Shown here: positions 7,469 to 16,275 of the stretch, one piece after another
Position numbering within the stretch: position 1 is the first letter of the stretch
Layout of the letters: every line of letters begins with the position of its first letter
NCBI GenBank assembly: GCA_007693965.1
Contig: RECQ01000073.1
Span: forward strand, 1 to 42,595
Direction: 5' to 3'
DNA length: 42,595 nt
Origin: Phycisphaeraceae bacterium
GTDB lineage: Bacteria > Planctomycetota > Phycisphaerae > Phycisphaerales > UBA1924
Position numbers and translations under genes: made by a program
The notes under the pieces: generated by a model
Told to the model about the DNA's origin: nothing
What the model saw: only the letters and a program-made list of their open reading frames with translations
Databases searched by the model: none

Positions 7469-7711
7469 TCAGTAGTAGACCGGAGTGCAGCCGGTCTGGC
7501 ACGCCTTGGCGGCGTAGCAGTCATTGCTATAGACCTGTCCGTTCGGGCAGATGACCGGGTCCCACACGTCGAGGCAGTACACGCCGGGCAGGCAGCCGCC
7601 GCCGGCCGACGGACGCTTCGCATCCACGCTCTGCGCGAGGGCGCCGAATCCGACCACCGCTCCGACGCCGACAACGAACAACCCTTTTCCGAATTTGTTC
7701 AGCTTTCGCAT
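7469..7711 (-). CDS. Small secreted six-cysteine Kazal-like protein
   Basis: An 80-residue precursor closely related to the next gene downstream: the same start pattern (MRKLNKFGKG), a valine/glycine-rich export segment to about residue 27, and a mature domain with the same cysteine spacing and core DPVICPNGQVYSNDCYA. The mature part starts near K-R-P-S-A-G-G-G-C. AAAGGA lies seven bases before the ATG. The signal regions of the two copies are also alike, consistent with tandem duplication. The stretch from 7712 to 7897 upstream of it holds no gene and should contain its promoter. Confidence 0.85.
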   Translation of the reverse strand: MRKLNKFGKGLFVVGVGAVVGFGALAQSVDAKRPSAGGGCLPGVYCLDVWDPVICPNGQVYSNDCYAAKACQTGCTPVYY

Positions 7712-7897
7712 ACCGGAGTCCTTTATTCCGAAAGGATGCGCCGAACGGGCCGCGATAGGCCGGGCTCTCCGCGCCACCTCAACGCGAATGGGCGCCGGCG
7801 GGCTGCTTGCATGAATAACACAATCACGCCGCGAACTCCATCATCGCAGGCGCGTATTCAGTGAACTTGCTCACAGAAGAATCGCCGAGGCGACTGA

Positions 7898-9838
7898 TCA
7901 GAACGCCTGCGCAGAGCCCGCGGGAGTCCGCAGAAGTCCGTCGGCATCCTGAGAAGGCCCCGCCCACCGACCCACGTCCACATCCGGGTGCTTTCTACGC
8001 AAGGCCGCAGCGACCAGCCCGCGGAACAGCGGCTGAGGCCGCAGCGGACGCCCGGTCAACTCCGGATGGTACTGGGCCGCCACGAAGTATGGGTGGCTGA
8101 TGGCGGCGCCCGACCCCGGTTGCGGCAGCTCCAGGATCTGCATGATGGGCTGCTCGGGATGGCGTCCCGAAAAGACCAGACCCGCCTTCTCCAGTCGCTC
8201 GATGTAGTTCGGATCCACCTCGTAGCGATGACGGAAGCGCTGGCGGATGGTGAAAGGACGCGTCGGTGGCGGCGCGCCCTCTTCGGTATACAGGTGGGCC
8301 GCCAGCGTGCCGGGGGTGATCAGCACGTCCTGCCCGCCCAAGCGCATCGTGCCGCCGAGCTGCTCGATCTTCTTTTGCTCAGGCAGCTCACTGATGACCG
8401 GGTCCGGCCCGTCAGGGTCAAACTCACTCGAATTGGCGCCGCTCAGCCCCAGCACGTTCCGCGCGTATTCGATGACGGCGACCTGGAAGCCGAGGCAGAT
8501 GCCGAGGTAGGGCAGTCCCGTTTCGCGACAGTGGCGCACGCAGGCGATCTTGCCTTCGACGCCGCGGGCGCCGAAGCCGCCGGGAACGATCACGGCGTCC
8601 AGCCCCTCCAGCGCCGCCGCGGCGTCGCCCTCCTCGATGTCGCTCGTCTCGATCCAGCGTAGATTCACATCGCAGTCATGGTGGGCCGAGCAGTGCTCCG
8701 CCGCCTTGTCGATCGATGCGTAGGCGTCGCGCAGCGCGACATACTTGCCCGTCAGGCCGATGGTCACCGAGCGCTGCTTCGGCGCTGTCAGCCGGCGCGA
8801 GAAATTGACCCACTTCTCCCGCGCCTGATCCTCGTGGGCCAGGTCCGCCCGGTCGTGCATGTCCAGCAGGGAGAGGATCTCGCGATCCAGTCCCTCGGCC
8901 CGCATCGCCTCGGGGATTGTGTAGATGCTCGGCCGGTCGTGCATCGAGAAGACCCGCCGCAGCGGAACGTTGGTGAACATCGCGATCTTCTCGCGGATCG
9001 TGCGCGAGCAGGGGTTGCTCGAGCGCAACGCGATGATGTGCGGCTGCACGCCCGCCTCCATCAGCCGTTTAATTCCAAGCTGCGCTGCCTTGCTCTTCTG
9101 CTCGCCCAGCGCCGGCGGCTCGATGATGTACGTCAGCGCCACGAAGCATGTCGAGTCCGGCCCTTCCTCGAAGGCCAGCTCGCGCAGGGCCTCGATGTAG
9201 AAGCCGTTCTCGTAGTCGCCCACCGTGCCGCCCACCTCGACGAAGACGACGTCCGCCGGGTTCTTCCCGTCCCCCTCGATCGCCAGCTCGCGCAGCTTGC
9301 GCTTCACCTCGCCGGTGACGTGCGGAATCATCTGCACATCGCGCCCGAGATAGCCGCCGTGGCGCTCTCGGTCGAGAATTTCGGAGAAGATCTGCCCCGA
9401 GGTGACGAAATTCTTGTGGCTCAGGTTCTGATCGAGCATGCGCTCATAGGCGCCCAGGTCCATGTCGCACTCGGCGCCGTCGTCGAGAACGAAGACCTCG
9501 CCGTGGCGGTAGGGGTTCAGCGTGCCCGCATCGATATTCAGGTAGCCCTCCATCTTGATGGGAGCGACCACCAACCCCTTGTCTTTCAACATCTTGGCGA
9601 CGCTGGAGGCGAAGATGCCCTTGCCCAGCCCCGACATCACCGTCCCCAGCACCACCACATATTTGTGCCGCCCCATCCGGTACCCCGGCGGGATCGGGCT
9701 GTAGAACTCGGTGGCTTCGGTGGGGTCGGAATGGCCGGTCGAGGCCAGCAGGCCTGCAGCGCGAGTGGGTGAGGCATCCGACCGCTTCCCGCGGGACGAG
9801 CGCCGCTCCTTGGAGGGGTCATTTTCCGATGGGGGCAT
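7898..9838 (-). CDS. pyrG: CTP synthase (divergent clade)
   Basis: CTP synthase aminates UTP to CTP using glutamine and ATP. The synthetase half carries GTVMSGLGKG (P-loop-like), the Mg/ATP segment RHGEVFVLDDGAECDMDLG, SGQIFSEIL and FVEVGGTVGDYE. The C-terminal class I glutaminase half has VPGGFGARG, GICLGFQ with the nucleophile Cys, and QYHPELTGRP with the His-Glu pair, so the enzyme should be active. Usual bacterial enzymes read TGGVVSSLGKG...PYINVDPGTM; here it is MEGYLNIDAGTLNPYRH, marking a distinct clade. At 646 residues it is about 100 longer than usual. The first 50 or so residues are low-complexity and translation may instead start at 9676 (592 residues). Supplies CTP for, among others, KdsB encoded nearby. 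Confidence 0.95.
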   Translation of the reverse strand: MPPSENDPSKERRSSRGKRSDASPTRAAGLLASTGHSDPTEATEFYSPIPPGYRMGRHKYVVVLGTVMSGLGKGIFASSVAKMLKDKGLVVAPIKMEGYLNIDAGTLNPYRHGEVFVLDDGAECDMDLGAYERMLDQNLSHKNFVTSGQIFSEILDRERHGGYLGRDVQMIPHVTGEVKRKLRELAIEGDGKNPADVVFVEVGGTVGDYENGFYIEALRELAFEEGPDSTCFVALTYIIEPPALGEQKSKAAQLGIKRLMEAGVQPHIIALRSSNPCSRTIREKIAMFTNVPLRRVFSMHDRPSIYTIPEAMRAEGLDREILSLLDMHDRADLAHEDQAREKWVNFSRRLTAPKQRSVTIGLTGKYVALRDAYASIDKAAEHCSAHHDCDVNLRWIETSDIEEGDAAAALEGLDAVIVPGGFGARGVEGKIACVRHCRETGLPYLGICLGFQVAVIEYARNVLGLSGANSSEFDPDGPDPVISELPEQKKIEQLGGTMRLGGQDVLITPGTLAAHLYTEEGAPPPTRPFTIRQRFRHRYEVDPNYIERLEKAGLVFSGRHPEQPIMQILELPQPGSGAAISHPYFVAAQYHPELTGRPLRPQPLFRGLVAAALRRKHPDVDVGRWAGPSQDADGLLRTPAGSAQAF

Positions 9839-10029
9839 GATCTATCGTACCGTGTTTGTCTTCGCCAACAAGGGCGACGTTTGCTCCTGATGCATACAAG
9901 GCCGGAATCCGGTCGCCTTTTCTTCTCAGAAATCCTCCAGAATCCAATAAGATGCCTCCGAAACCCACCATCCATCGCCCCCGCCCCACGACACCCTCTG
10001 CGACGGGCCCAGAAGGAGCACCGGAACCA

Positions 10030-12777
10030 ATGACCGATTCCCGCAGTATTCGCATCGCCACAGCCTCGATGCTGTTCACGCTCGCCGCCATTCTCGCGCT
10101 TCTCACCACCGCCGCCCCCGCCAGCGCCGGCGGCGTCAGCCTGCTCGAAGAACTCCAGGGCGACCACGCCTGCCTCCACTGCCGCCTCGACTGGCTGGAG
10201 CGCAACACCGTCGCCGCTGCGGCGGAATCCGGCGCCGCCCTCCGCTTCGACGAACGCACCGGCGCCGACCGCGCCAACTACGCGCCCCACCGCCACGTCG
10301 ATTTCAAGCACATGCTTCTCGAAATCGACATCGAGGACATGAATACACCCCGCTTCGAAGCGCAGCAGACACTCACCATCGAGCCCATCTCCCGCCCCTT
10401 GAGCGTCCTCCGCCTCGACGCCCGCCAGCTCAACATCCAGGGCGTCATGGCCATCGAGCGCGGCCGGGCCGCCACCTTCAGCCACGACGGTGACGTGCTC
10501 ACCCTCCGCTTCGACCCGCCCATCGAGCCGGGACGCGAGCACCAGGTCCGCATCGACTACGTGTGCGAGAACCCCGTCGACGGCCTCTTCTGGCTCACCG
10601 AAACTCCCGAGTGGCCCGACCGCCCCGCGCAGATTCACACCCAGGGCCAGCCCGAGACCAACAGCTTCTGGTTCCCCGCCCACGACTCGCCCAACGTCCG
10701 CCTCACCACCGAGATGGTCGTCACCGTCCCCGCCGGCTACGAGGTCAGCTCCAACGGCGAGCTCATCGACCGAACCTTCCGGGGGCCCGACGGCGACCGC
10801 GAGACCTTCCACTGGCGCCTCGACCAGCGCCACGTCAACTACCTCGTCACGCTCGTCATCGGCAAGTTCGACATCGTCGATGTCGGCCGCGGCGAGATGG
10901 ACATGCCCGTCTACGTTCCCCCCGGACTCGGATACCGCGTCGAGCAGACCTACGGCCGCACGCTGGACATGATGCGCCTCTTCGAAGACCGCTTCGGCTA
11001 CGAATACCCCTTCGGGAATCGCTACGCCCAGCTCGTGGTGTGGAACTTCGGCGCCGGCGGCATGGAGAACACCACCGCCAGCACCATGTACGACACCGCC
11101 ATCTTCGATGAGAAGTCGCTCCAGGACGGCGACCTCGACGGCCTCATCTCCCACGAGCTGGCCCACATGTGGTTCGGCGACCTCATCACCTGCAACACCT
11201 GGGCCCACATCTGGCTCAACGAGGGCTTCGCCACCTTCTCCACCGCGCTCTGGTACGAAGAGCGCGACGGCTACGACGAGGGCTACCTCCCCAGCATCTA
11301 CGCCAGCGCCCGCGGCGTCGCCGGACGCGATCGCCTCCGCGCGAACGACGCCGAAGCCGGCCTCCGTCCCGGAATGGTCTCGCGCCTCTACGAGCACCCG
11401 TGGGATGTCTTCCGCCGCGGCGCCAACCCCTACCCCAAGGGCTCGACCGTCCTGCACATGCTGCGCCAGAAACTCGGCGAGGATGTCTTCTGGGAAGGCG
11501 TCCGCACCTACACCAGACGCTTCGCCGACTCCACCGTCGAAACCGACGACCTCCGCGGCGTGCTCGAGGAAGTCTCCGGACTCAGCCTCGAGCATTTCTT
11601 CGATCAGTGGGTCCACCGTCCCGGCGCGCCGGAAGTCACCGTCGACATCAAGTGGAACGAAGCCGACAAGGAGCTCAAGCTCACCGTCGAACAGACCCAG
11701 CGCATCGACGCACACGTCCCCGCCTTCGCGTTCAAATTGCCCGTCGCCATCCACACCGATTCCGCGGTCACGCCGATGACGATCGACGTCACCGGCCGGC
11801 GCCACGAGCGGACGATCAGTCTCGACGCCGAGCCGACGATGGTCGTCGTCGATCCCGCGCTGACCGTCTACATGGCGCCGACGATCCGCCAGCCCGTCCA
11901 CCGCTTCATCGAGCAGCTCCGAAGCGGCCCCACCCACGTCGCCCGCATGGACGCCGCCGAGGCGCTGAAGGGCCACGCCGGGTCTCGCACGACTGAAGCG
12001 CTGGCCGCCGTCGTCCGCGACTCCTCCGCTCAGCACAGCTTCCGCGCCGCCGCGGCCGGCGTGCTCGGCGAACACGGTGCCACCGCCACGCTCATCGAGA
12101 TCGCCCGGGCCGGAGTCGACGACGCCCGGGCTCGCCGGGGAGTCATTGACGCCCTCGCCGTCGCCGGACGCACGAACAACCGCGACGGCGCCCTCGAAGT
12201 TCTCGCCGCCCACGCCGCCGACGAAGATGAGAGCTATGCAACCCGCTCGACCGCCCTCCGCGGCCTCGGGCGCCTCGGCGATCGCTCGCACCTCGACATC
12301 ATCATCGACGCCCTCGACAGCGAGTCGCAGCACGACCAGGTCCGCTCCGCCGCACTCTCAGCGCTGGCCGACCTCGACCAGCCCGAGGGCCTCGAAGCCG
12401 CCATCCCCTTCACGCGCCTCGGCCATCTCTCGCGCCTGCGGCCCACGGCCATCAACACCGTCGCCCGCCTCGCCGAGCACGACCGCGAAGCCGCCTACGA
12501 AGCCGTCGCCCCCCTCATCCGCGATCAGGAGGCCCGCACACGCTCCGCTGCCGGCGCTGCGCTGGTGCGCATCGAAGACGAGCGGGCTGTCGAGGATCTG
12601 CGCCGACACGCCGTCACCTGGCCCCACCCGGTCGAGCGCGAGCGCGCCGGACGCTGGGCCGACCAGCTCGGCGCCGCCTTGCGCCGCGACGCGCCGGCCG
12701 GCCAGATGCGCGAGGAGATCGAGCGCCTCCGCCGCGAGCTTGAGGAGCTGAAGGAGGCGGTGGCCGAGGAGAAGTAA
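10030..12777 (+). CDS. Exported M1-family aminopeptidase with HEAT-like C-terminus
   Basis: A 915-residue zinc peptidase of family M1, removing N-terminal residues from peptides outside the cytoplasm. The signal peptide spans about residues 1-34. The beta-sheet N-domain (about 80-270) is followed by the substrate-binding G-G-M-E-N motif (about 345) and the zinc site H-E-L-A-H with its third ligand Glu 19 residues later in L-N-E-G-F-A-T-F (about 374-397); all ligands are intact. From about residue 620 the chain becomes helical HEAT-like repeats, ending in a charged coiled-coil tail rich in E-L-R. The start at 10030 has AAGGAG upstream and puts the signal peptide first; an in-frame ATG at 9856 would add 58 unlikely residues. 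Followed 53 bp later by an exported transglutaminase-like gene. Confidence 0.93.
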   Translation: MTDSRSIRIATASMLFTLAAILALLTTAAPASAGGVSLLEELQGDHACLHCRLDWLERNTVAAAAESGAALRFDERTGADRANYAPHRHVDFKHMLLEIDIEDMNTPRFEAQQTLTIEPISRPLSVLRLDARQLNIQGVMAIERGRAATFSHDGDVLTLRFDPPIEPGREHQVRIDYVCENPVDGLFWLTETPEWPDRPAQIHTQGQPETNSFWFPAHDSPNVRLTTEMVVTVPAGYEVSSNGELIDRTFRGPDGDRETFHWRLDQRHVNYLVTLVIGKFDIVDVGRGEMDMPVYVPPGLGYRVEQTYGRTLDMMRLFEDRFGYEYPFGNRYAQLVVWNFGAGGMENTTASTMYDTAIFDEKSLQDGDLDGLISHELAHMWFGDLITCNTWAHIWLNEGFATFSTALWYEERDGYDEGYLPSIYASARGVAGRDRLRANDAEAGLRPGMVSRLYEHPWDVFRRGANPYPKGSTVLHMLRQKLGEDVFWEGVRTYTRRFADSTVETDDLRGVLEEVSGLSLEHFFDQWVHRPGAPEVTVDIKWNEADKELKLTVEQTQRIDAHVPAFAFKLPVAIHTDSAVTPMTIDVTGRRHERTISLDAEPTMVVVDPALTVYMAPTIRQPVHRFIEQLRSGPTHVARMDAAEALKGHAGSRTTEALAAVVRDSSAQHSFRAAAAGVLGEHGATATLIEIARAGVDDARARRGVIDALAVAGRTNNRDGALEVLAAHAADEDESYATRSTALRGLGRLGDRSHLDIIIDALDSESQHDQVRSAALSALADLDQPEGLEAAIPFTRLGHLSRLRPTAINTVARLAEHDREAAYEAVAPLIRDQEARTRSAAGAALVRIEDERAVEDLRRHAVTWPHPVERERAGRWADQLGAALRRDAPAGQMREEIERLRRELEELKEAVAEEK

Positions 12778-12830
12778 GCCGCTGCCGCCGGCTCAACCTG
12801 CTCAAGGCAGTCGAGTAAAGGATTAAACCG

Positions 12831-14738
12831 ATGCGCACCATCGTCCACCCGTTCCTCGCACTGATCCTCGCCGCATCTTTCGTTGCAATTCTTCCGCTGC
12901 GCGCCCCCGCATCGATGGAGGCGCCGCGCTCCTTCTCCGATTTCGTCGCGGCGGAAACCACCCGCATCATCACCATCGCGTCCGACTCAGGGCCGAACGC
13001 GTGGGACGCGGCGCGCCGTGAATCCGAGGAGCTCTTCCTCCGTCTCGCCCTCTCCACAGAGCCGGCCCGCGAGGCGGACTCCTGGCGGCTCGCCGCCCGA
13101 ACGCTCCTGCTCACGCGCTTCATCGCCGCGGCGCCCGCGGGCTCGCGCGAGCGCGTCGCATCGCTCCTCCTCGACAACCCCGACCTCGCCGACAACCTCG
13201 TCGACATCATCAACGATCAGGACGACCGCGCCGCCGCCGCGTCAGTCCTGCTCGCCCTCCACGACGCCCACGGCGACGCCGTCGCGCGCTTTCCCGCGCT
13301 CGCGGCCGCCATCTGCGCCGTGCGCGACGGCCCCGTCGTCTTCCGCGTGAACGAAAACACCAAGCAGGCGCCGACCCCCGAAGCCATCTTCGAACACTTC
13401 ATCCGCCACGAGCGGCGTCTGAGCGCCGACATCCGCCGCGGCCCGCCCGAGCTTCTCGCATTTCTCGCCGACGCCGCCCCCGACCCCGAAGAGCTCGCCT
13501 GGGCCGTCGCCCGCCACGCCGGCAACAGGCAGGTCGGCGTTCTCTTCAACTTCATCAGCTACGACGTCGACCACTATCTCCACGGCGCCGAGAAGCGAGT
13601 CACCGTCGAGGGCTTCACGCTCCCCAACATCCAGCGCTACGGCGGCGTCTGCGTCGACCAGGGCTACTACGCCGCCATGGTCGGCAAGGCCATCGGCGTC
13701 CCCGCCGTCATGGTCACCGGCGTGGGACGATCTGGGGAGGGCCACCTCTGGGTCGGCTATCTCCGAGCCCGCGGCCGCAGCTTCCAGTGGGATATGACCG
13801 AGGGCCGCTACGCCGAATCGCAGTACCACACCGGCGCTGTCCGCGATCCGCGCACCGGTCGGGTGGTCAGCGAAGCCGCCATCGGCGTCACCGAGCAGCT
13901 TTTCAGCGCCCGCCGGGGGGAAATCCGCCTCGCCCGCGCCATCGTCGAAGCCGCGGCACTCGTCGCCCGCGCCCCCGGGGGCGCTTCCGGGGGCGCCGAG
14001 CCCCCGGGGGCGCCCATCGAGCTGGCGCCCCGGCCCGGCCGCCGCGATTCACCCGATGCCGGTCCCGAGCCGCAGCGCTTCATCCGCGATGTCGGGGCCG
14101 ACAGCGCCGAGACCCTGCTGCGTCAGGCCCACCGCGCCTGCGCGGCGATCCCCGAGCTGTGGCGCGCTGTCGAGCGCCTCGGCGCCGAGACCGAACTGAG
14201 CGTGTCACAGCTCAACCACTGGGTGGACGCCGCCGCCAGACTCGCCGGCGACCGCTGGCCCGAGTTCACCTTCGACATCACGCGCAGCCTCCTCGAGACG
14301 ATGCGCGACGACGCCCTCGCCGCCCGCGCCTGGGACCGCGTCCACCAGCGATATAGAAACCGTCCCGACCTGGCCGTGCGCGCCCGCGTCGAGCTCGCCG
14401 AGCGCGCCCTGAAAGCCGGCGACGCCGACGCCGCCTACCGCTCTTATGAAGACGCCGTGCGCAGCTTCACCGGCGACGGCAATTACGTTCTCGAAGCCCT
14501 CGACGCCGCCGAGCGCCTCCTGCGCGAGCGCCGCCGCATCGACCTGCACCTCGACCTGCTCAGCCACGCCTGGCGCCGCGCCCAGCGCCCCACCAACGCC
14601 ACCATGCTCTACGAACAGAGCGTCTGGGTGCAGCTGGGACGCCGCTATGCGAGCGCCCTCACCTCAGCCGGCCGAGCCAATGAGGCGAAAGCGATTCTGC
14701 GCCAGATCGATTCGGGCAGGCCGCAGGCGGCGCGATAG
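12831..14738 (+). CDS. Exported transglutaminase-like protein with helical repeats
   Basis: A 635-residue protein with a signal peptide (about residues 1-28) and a papain-like transglutaminase core. The likely triad is Cys in Y-G-G-V-C-V-D-Q-G-Y (about 274), His in G-E-G-H-L-W-V-G-Y (about 306) and Asp in F-Q-W-D-M-T-E-G (about 321). Such proteins act as cross-linking enzymes or as cysteine peptidases on peptidoglycan or protein. After a Pro/Gly/Ala-rich linker (about 380-405) encoded by GC-rich repeats, the C-terminal 230 residues look like TPR-type helical repeats. AAAGGA precedes the ATG. It probably shares a transcript with the M1 aminopeptidase, suggesting joint work on extracytoplasmic protein. 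Confidence 0.82.
   Translation: MRTIVHPFLALILAASFVAILPLRAPASMEAPRSFSDFVAAETTRIITIASDSGPNAWDAARRESEELFLRLALSTEPAREADSWRLAARTLLLTRFIAAAPAGSRERVASLLLDNPDLADNLVDIINDQDDRAAAASVLLALHDAHGDAVARFPALAAAICAVRDGPVVFRVNENTKQAPTPEAIFEHFIRHERRLSADIRRGPPELLAFLADAAPDPEELAWAVARHAGNRQVGVLFNFISYDVDHYLHGAEKRVTVEGFTLPNIQRYGGVCVDQGYYAAMVGKAIGVPAVMVTGVGRSGEGHLWVGYLRARGRSFQWDMTEGRYAESQYHTGAVRDPRTGRVVSEAAIGVTEQLFSARRGEIRLARAIVEAAALVARAPGGASGGAEPPGAPIELAPRPGRRDSPDAGPEPQRFIRDVGADSAETLLRQAHRACAAIPELWRAVERLGAETELSVSQLNHWVDAAARLAGDRWPEFTFDITRSLLETMRDDALAARAWDRVHQRYRNRPDLAVRARVELAERALKAGDADAAYRSYEDAVRSFTGDGNYVLEALDAAERLLRERRRIDLHLDLLSHAWRRAQRPTNATMLYEQSVWVQLGRRYASALTSAGRANEAKAILRQIDSGRPQAAR
13970..14015. repeat. GC-rich self-complementary tract inside a gene
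   Basis: Three copies of a CCGGGGGCGC-like unit, two of them within CCCCCGGGGGCGC palindromes, are packed into 46 bp and encode the Gly/Ala/Pro linker of the transglutaminase-like protein. Related tracts occur at 4324-4353, 34437-34482, 35464-35485, 36020-36050 and 36191-36208. Confidence 0.7.
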
Positions 14739-14765
14739 CGCACTTGCGCGCTCGGGCGACTCCCG

Positions 14766-16217
14766 CTAATCGCTCGACACCCACTCGCGCAGCCCGGCGT
14801 CCAGCTCGCGCATCGACAAGCCGTACACCGCCTGCAGCGCCGTCGCCTCGCTCTCGCCGCGGCTCATGCGCCCCAGCAGCATCGACAGGCGCACGTTCGC
14901 ATCGCTGAAGCCGCCGTAGCGCAGGTAGTCGACGGCCAGGTGCGCAAGCTGGTACAGCTTGGGGTCCTCGTTCGAGCCCACATCGCCGGTCCACTGGCGG
15001 ACCGTCGAGAAGGCGCCGCGCTGCACATCGTCCGTGAGCCCGGCGCCGGCGTACTTCGGCCCCACCCACTCCGAACGCTGCGCCGAGCGCGTCAGGCTCT
15101 CCGCGACTCCCTCGCTCAGCCAGCGCGGGATTGGCCCCAGCGACGCCATCTCGATCGAGTGGATGGTCAGGTTCGCCACGCTCGCGCGCACGCGTTCCCA
15201 GTTGTCGAAGTGGATGATGACCTGCCCCGGTCTGCGGAAGCCATAGAACCCCCGCGGCCCGCCGCCGGCGGCCGCGACCATGCGCTCATCCGCCAGCCGC
15301 AGCTCCAGCGCCGGAAGATGCGCCTTGCCGAAGACACCCTCCGCGCCGCTCTTCGCCGACTTCGCGGCGTCCTCGAGCCCCCGGTACAGCTCGCGCCACC
15401 CGGGCGCGCCCGCATCGCGGATTGTCCTGTCCAGATCGCCGACCATGAAGCGCCCGTCGAAGCTCGGCGTGGTGAATCGTCCATCGCGATCAGGAGGCAG
15501 GTCGTTGAAGCCGCGCTCCACGCCTCCGCTCCGGCGCGTCGCGCCCCGGCCGCGTGCGCCATCTTCACGCTCGCGCATCCATGTGCGCAGATCATCCTGG
15601 GTGTGCATGGCGCGCCCGGTCAACGTGAGCGCTGCGCCGTGCATCGTGAGCTCAAGCGCCAGCCGGTCGTTGCGCTGGGCCTGCTCGGTCGGGCGCATCG
15701 GATAGCGGTCGGCGAAGAGCGTCAATCCCTCAGGTTCGCCCAGGTCCGCGATGGCCGCGATGGCCGCAGCCTGCACGAGCTCGTCGCTGTCGCGAAGGAA
15801 CGGTCGCAGCCGCTCCAGCGCATCGATGTCCTCGGTCGAGCCGATGGCCCGCACCAGCAGGCGCCGCTCGTCGCGGTTGCGCGCTGCGTTCAGCTCCGCC
15901 GCCGACGCGGACAGCAGCTCCGCATCGCCCCATCGCAGCAGCGCCCCGACCGCCATCGGGCTCATGTGGGGCCGGCCACGCTGGATCAGGTGCAAAGAGG
16001 CCTGCGCCCCGGAATTCGTGTCCGCCTCCCACACGCCGCGGAGCGCCTCGGCGATCGCGACCTCATCGCCCGTGCGCACGGCGCGTGTGAATTCTGCCTG
16101 CGCCTCGCGAGCCGCGGTGGGCACGCGCCCGCGTTGCTGATTGGCTGGAGCCGCGAGAGGTGCGACGAGCGCGATCAGGAGCGCCCCGAGAACGACGGCG
16201 GTGGATGTGCGTTTCAT
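14766..16217 (-). CDS. Exported HEAT-repeat protein with degenerate peptidase-MA-like domain
   Basis: A 483-residue exported protein with a signal peptide (about residues 1-25), a helical HEAT-like region (about 30-160) and a C-terminal part resembling the peptidase-MA/gluzincin domain: ...TIHSIEMASLGPIPRWLSEG followed by VAESL (about 350-380). In active members the first segment reads H-E-x-x-H; here it is H-S-I-E-M, so the catalytic Glu and second His are absent although the downstream S-E-G-V-A-E remains. It is therefore probably a non-catalytic relative. The ATG at 16217 begins a proper signal peptide; longer starts do not. It ends an apparent leftward operon after kdsB, with a 58-bp gap. 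Confidence 0.75.
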   Translation of the reverse strand: MKRTSTAVVLGALLIALVAPLAAPANQQRGRVPTAAREAQAEFTRAVRTGDEVAIAEALRGVWEADTNSGAQASLHLIQRGRPHMSPMAVGALLRWGDAELLSASAAELNAARNRDERRLLVRAIGSTEDIDALERLRPFLRDSDELVQAAAIAAIADLGEPEGLTLFADRYPMRPTEQAQRNDRLALELTMHGAALTLTGRAMHTQDDLRTWMREREDGARGRGATRRSGGVERGFNDLPPDRDGRFTTPSFDGRFMVGDLDRTIRDAGAPGWRELYRGLEDAAKSAKSGAEGVFGKAHLPALELRLADERMVAAAGGGPRGFYGFRRPGQVIIHFDNWERVRASVANLTIHSIEMASLGPIPRWLSEGVAESLTRSAQRSEWVGPKYAGAGLTDDVQRGAFSTVRQWTGDVGSNEDPKLYQLAHLAVDYLRYGGFSDANVRLSMLLGRMSRGESEATALQAVYGLSMRELDAGLREWVSSD

Positions 16218-16275
16218 GCAGTACCTTTGCGCGCTGCACCGACGCAGGCAAGCGGATTTCCGGCGAAACATCAGT

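Noticed and set aside
9637-12333. Long leftward open frame (898 codons) opposite the M1 aminopeptidase
   Set aside because: It is antisense to a well-supported gene and its product is a biased valine/glycine/alanine chain without a fold. Such frames arise from high GC at third positions.
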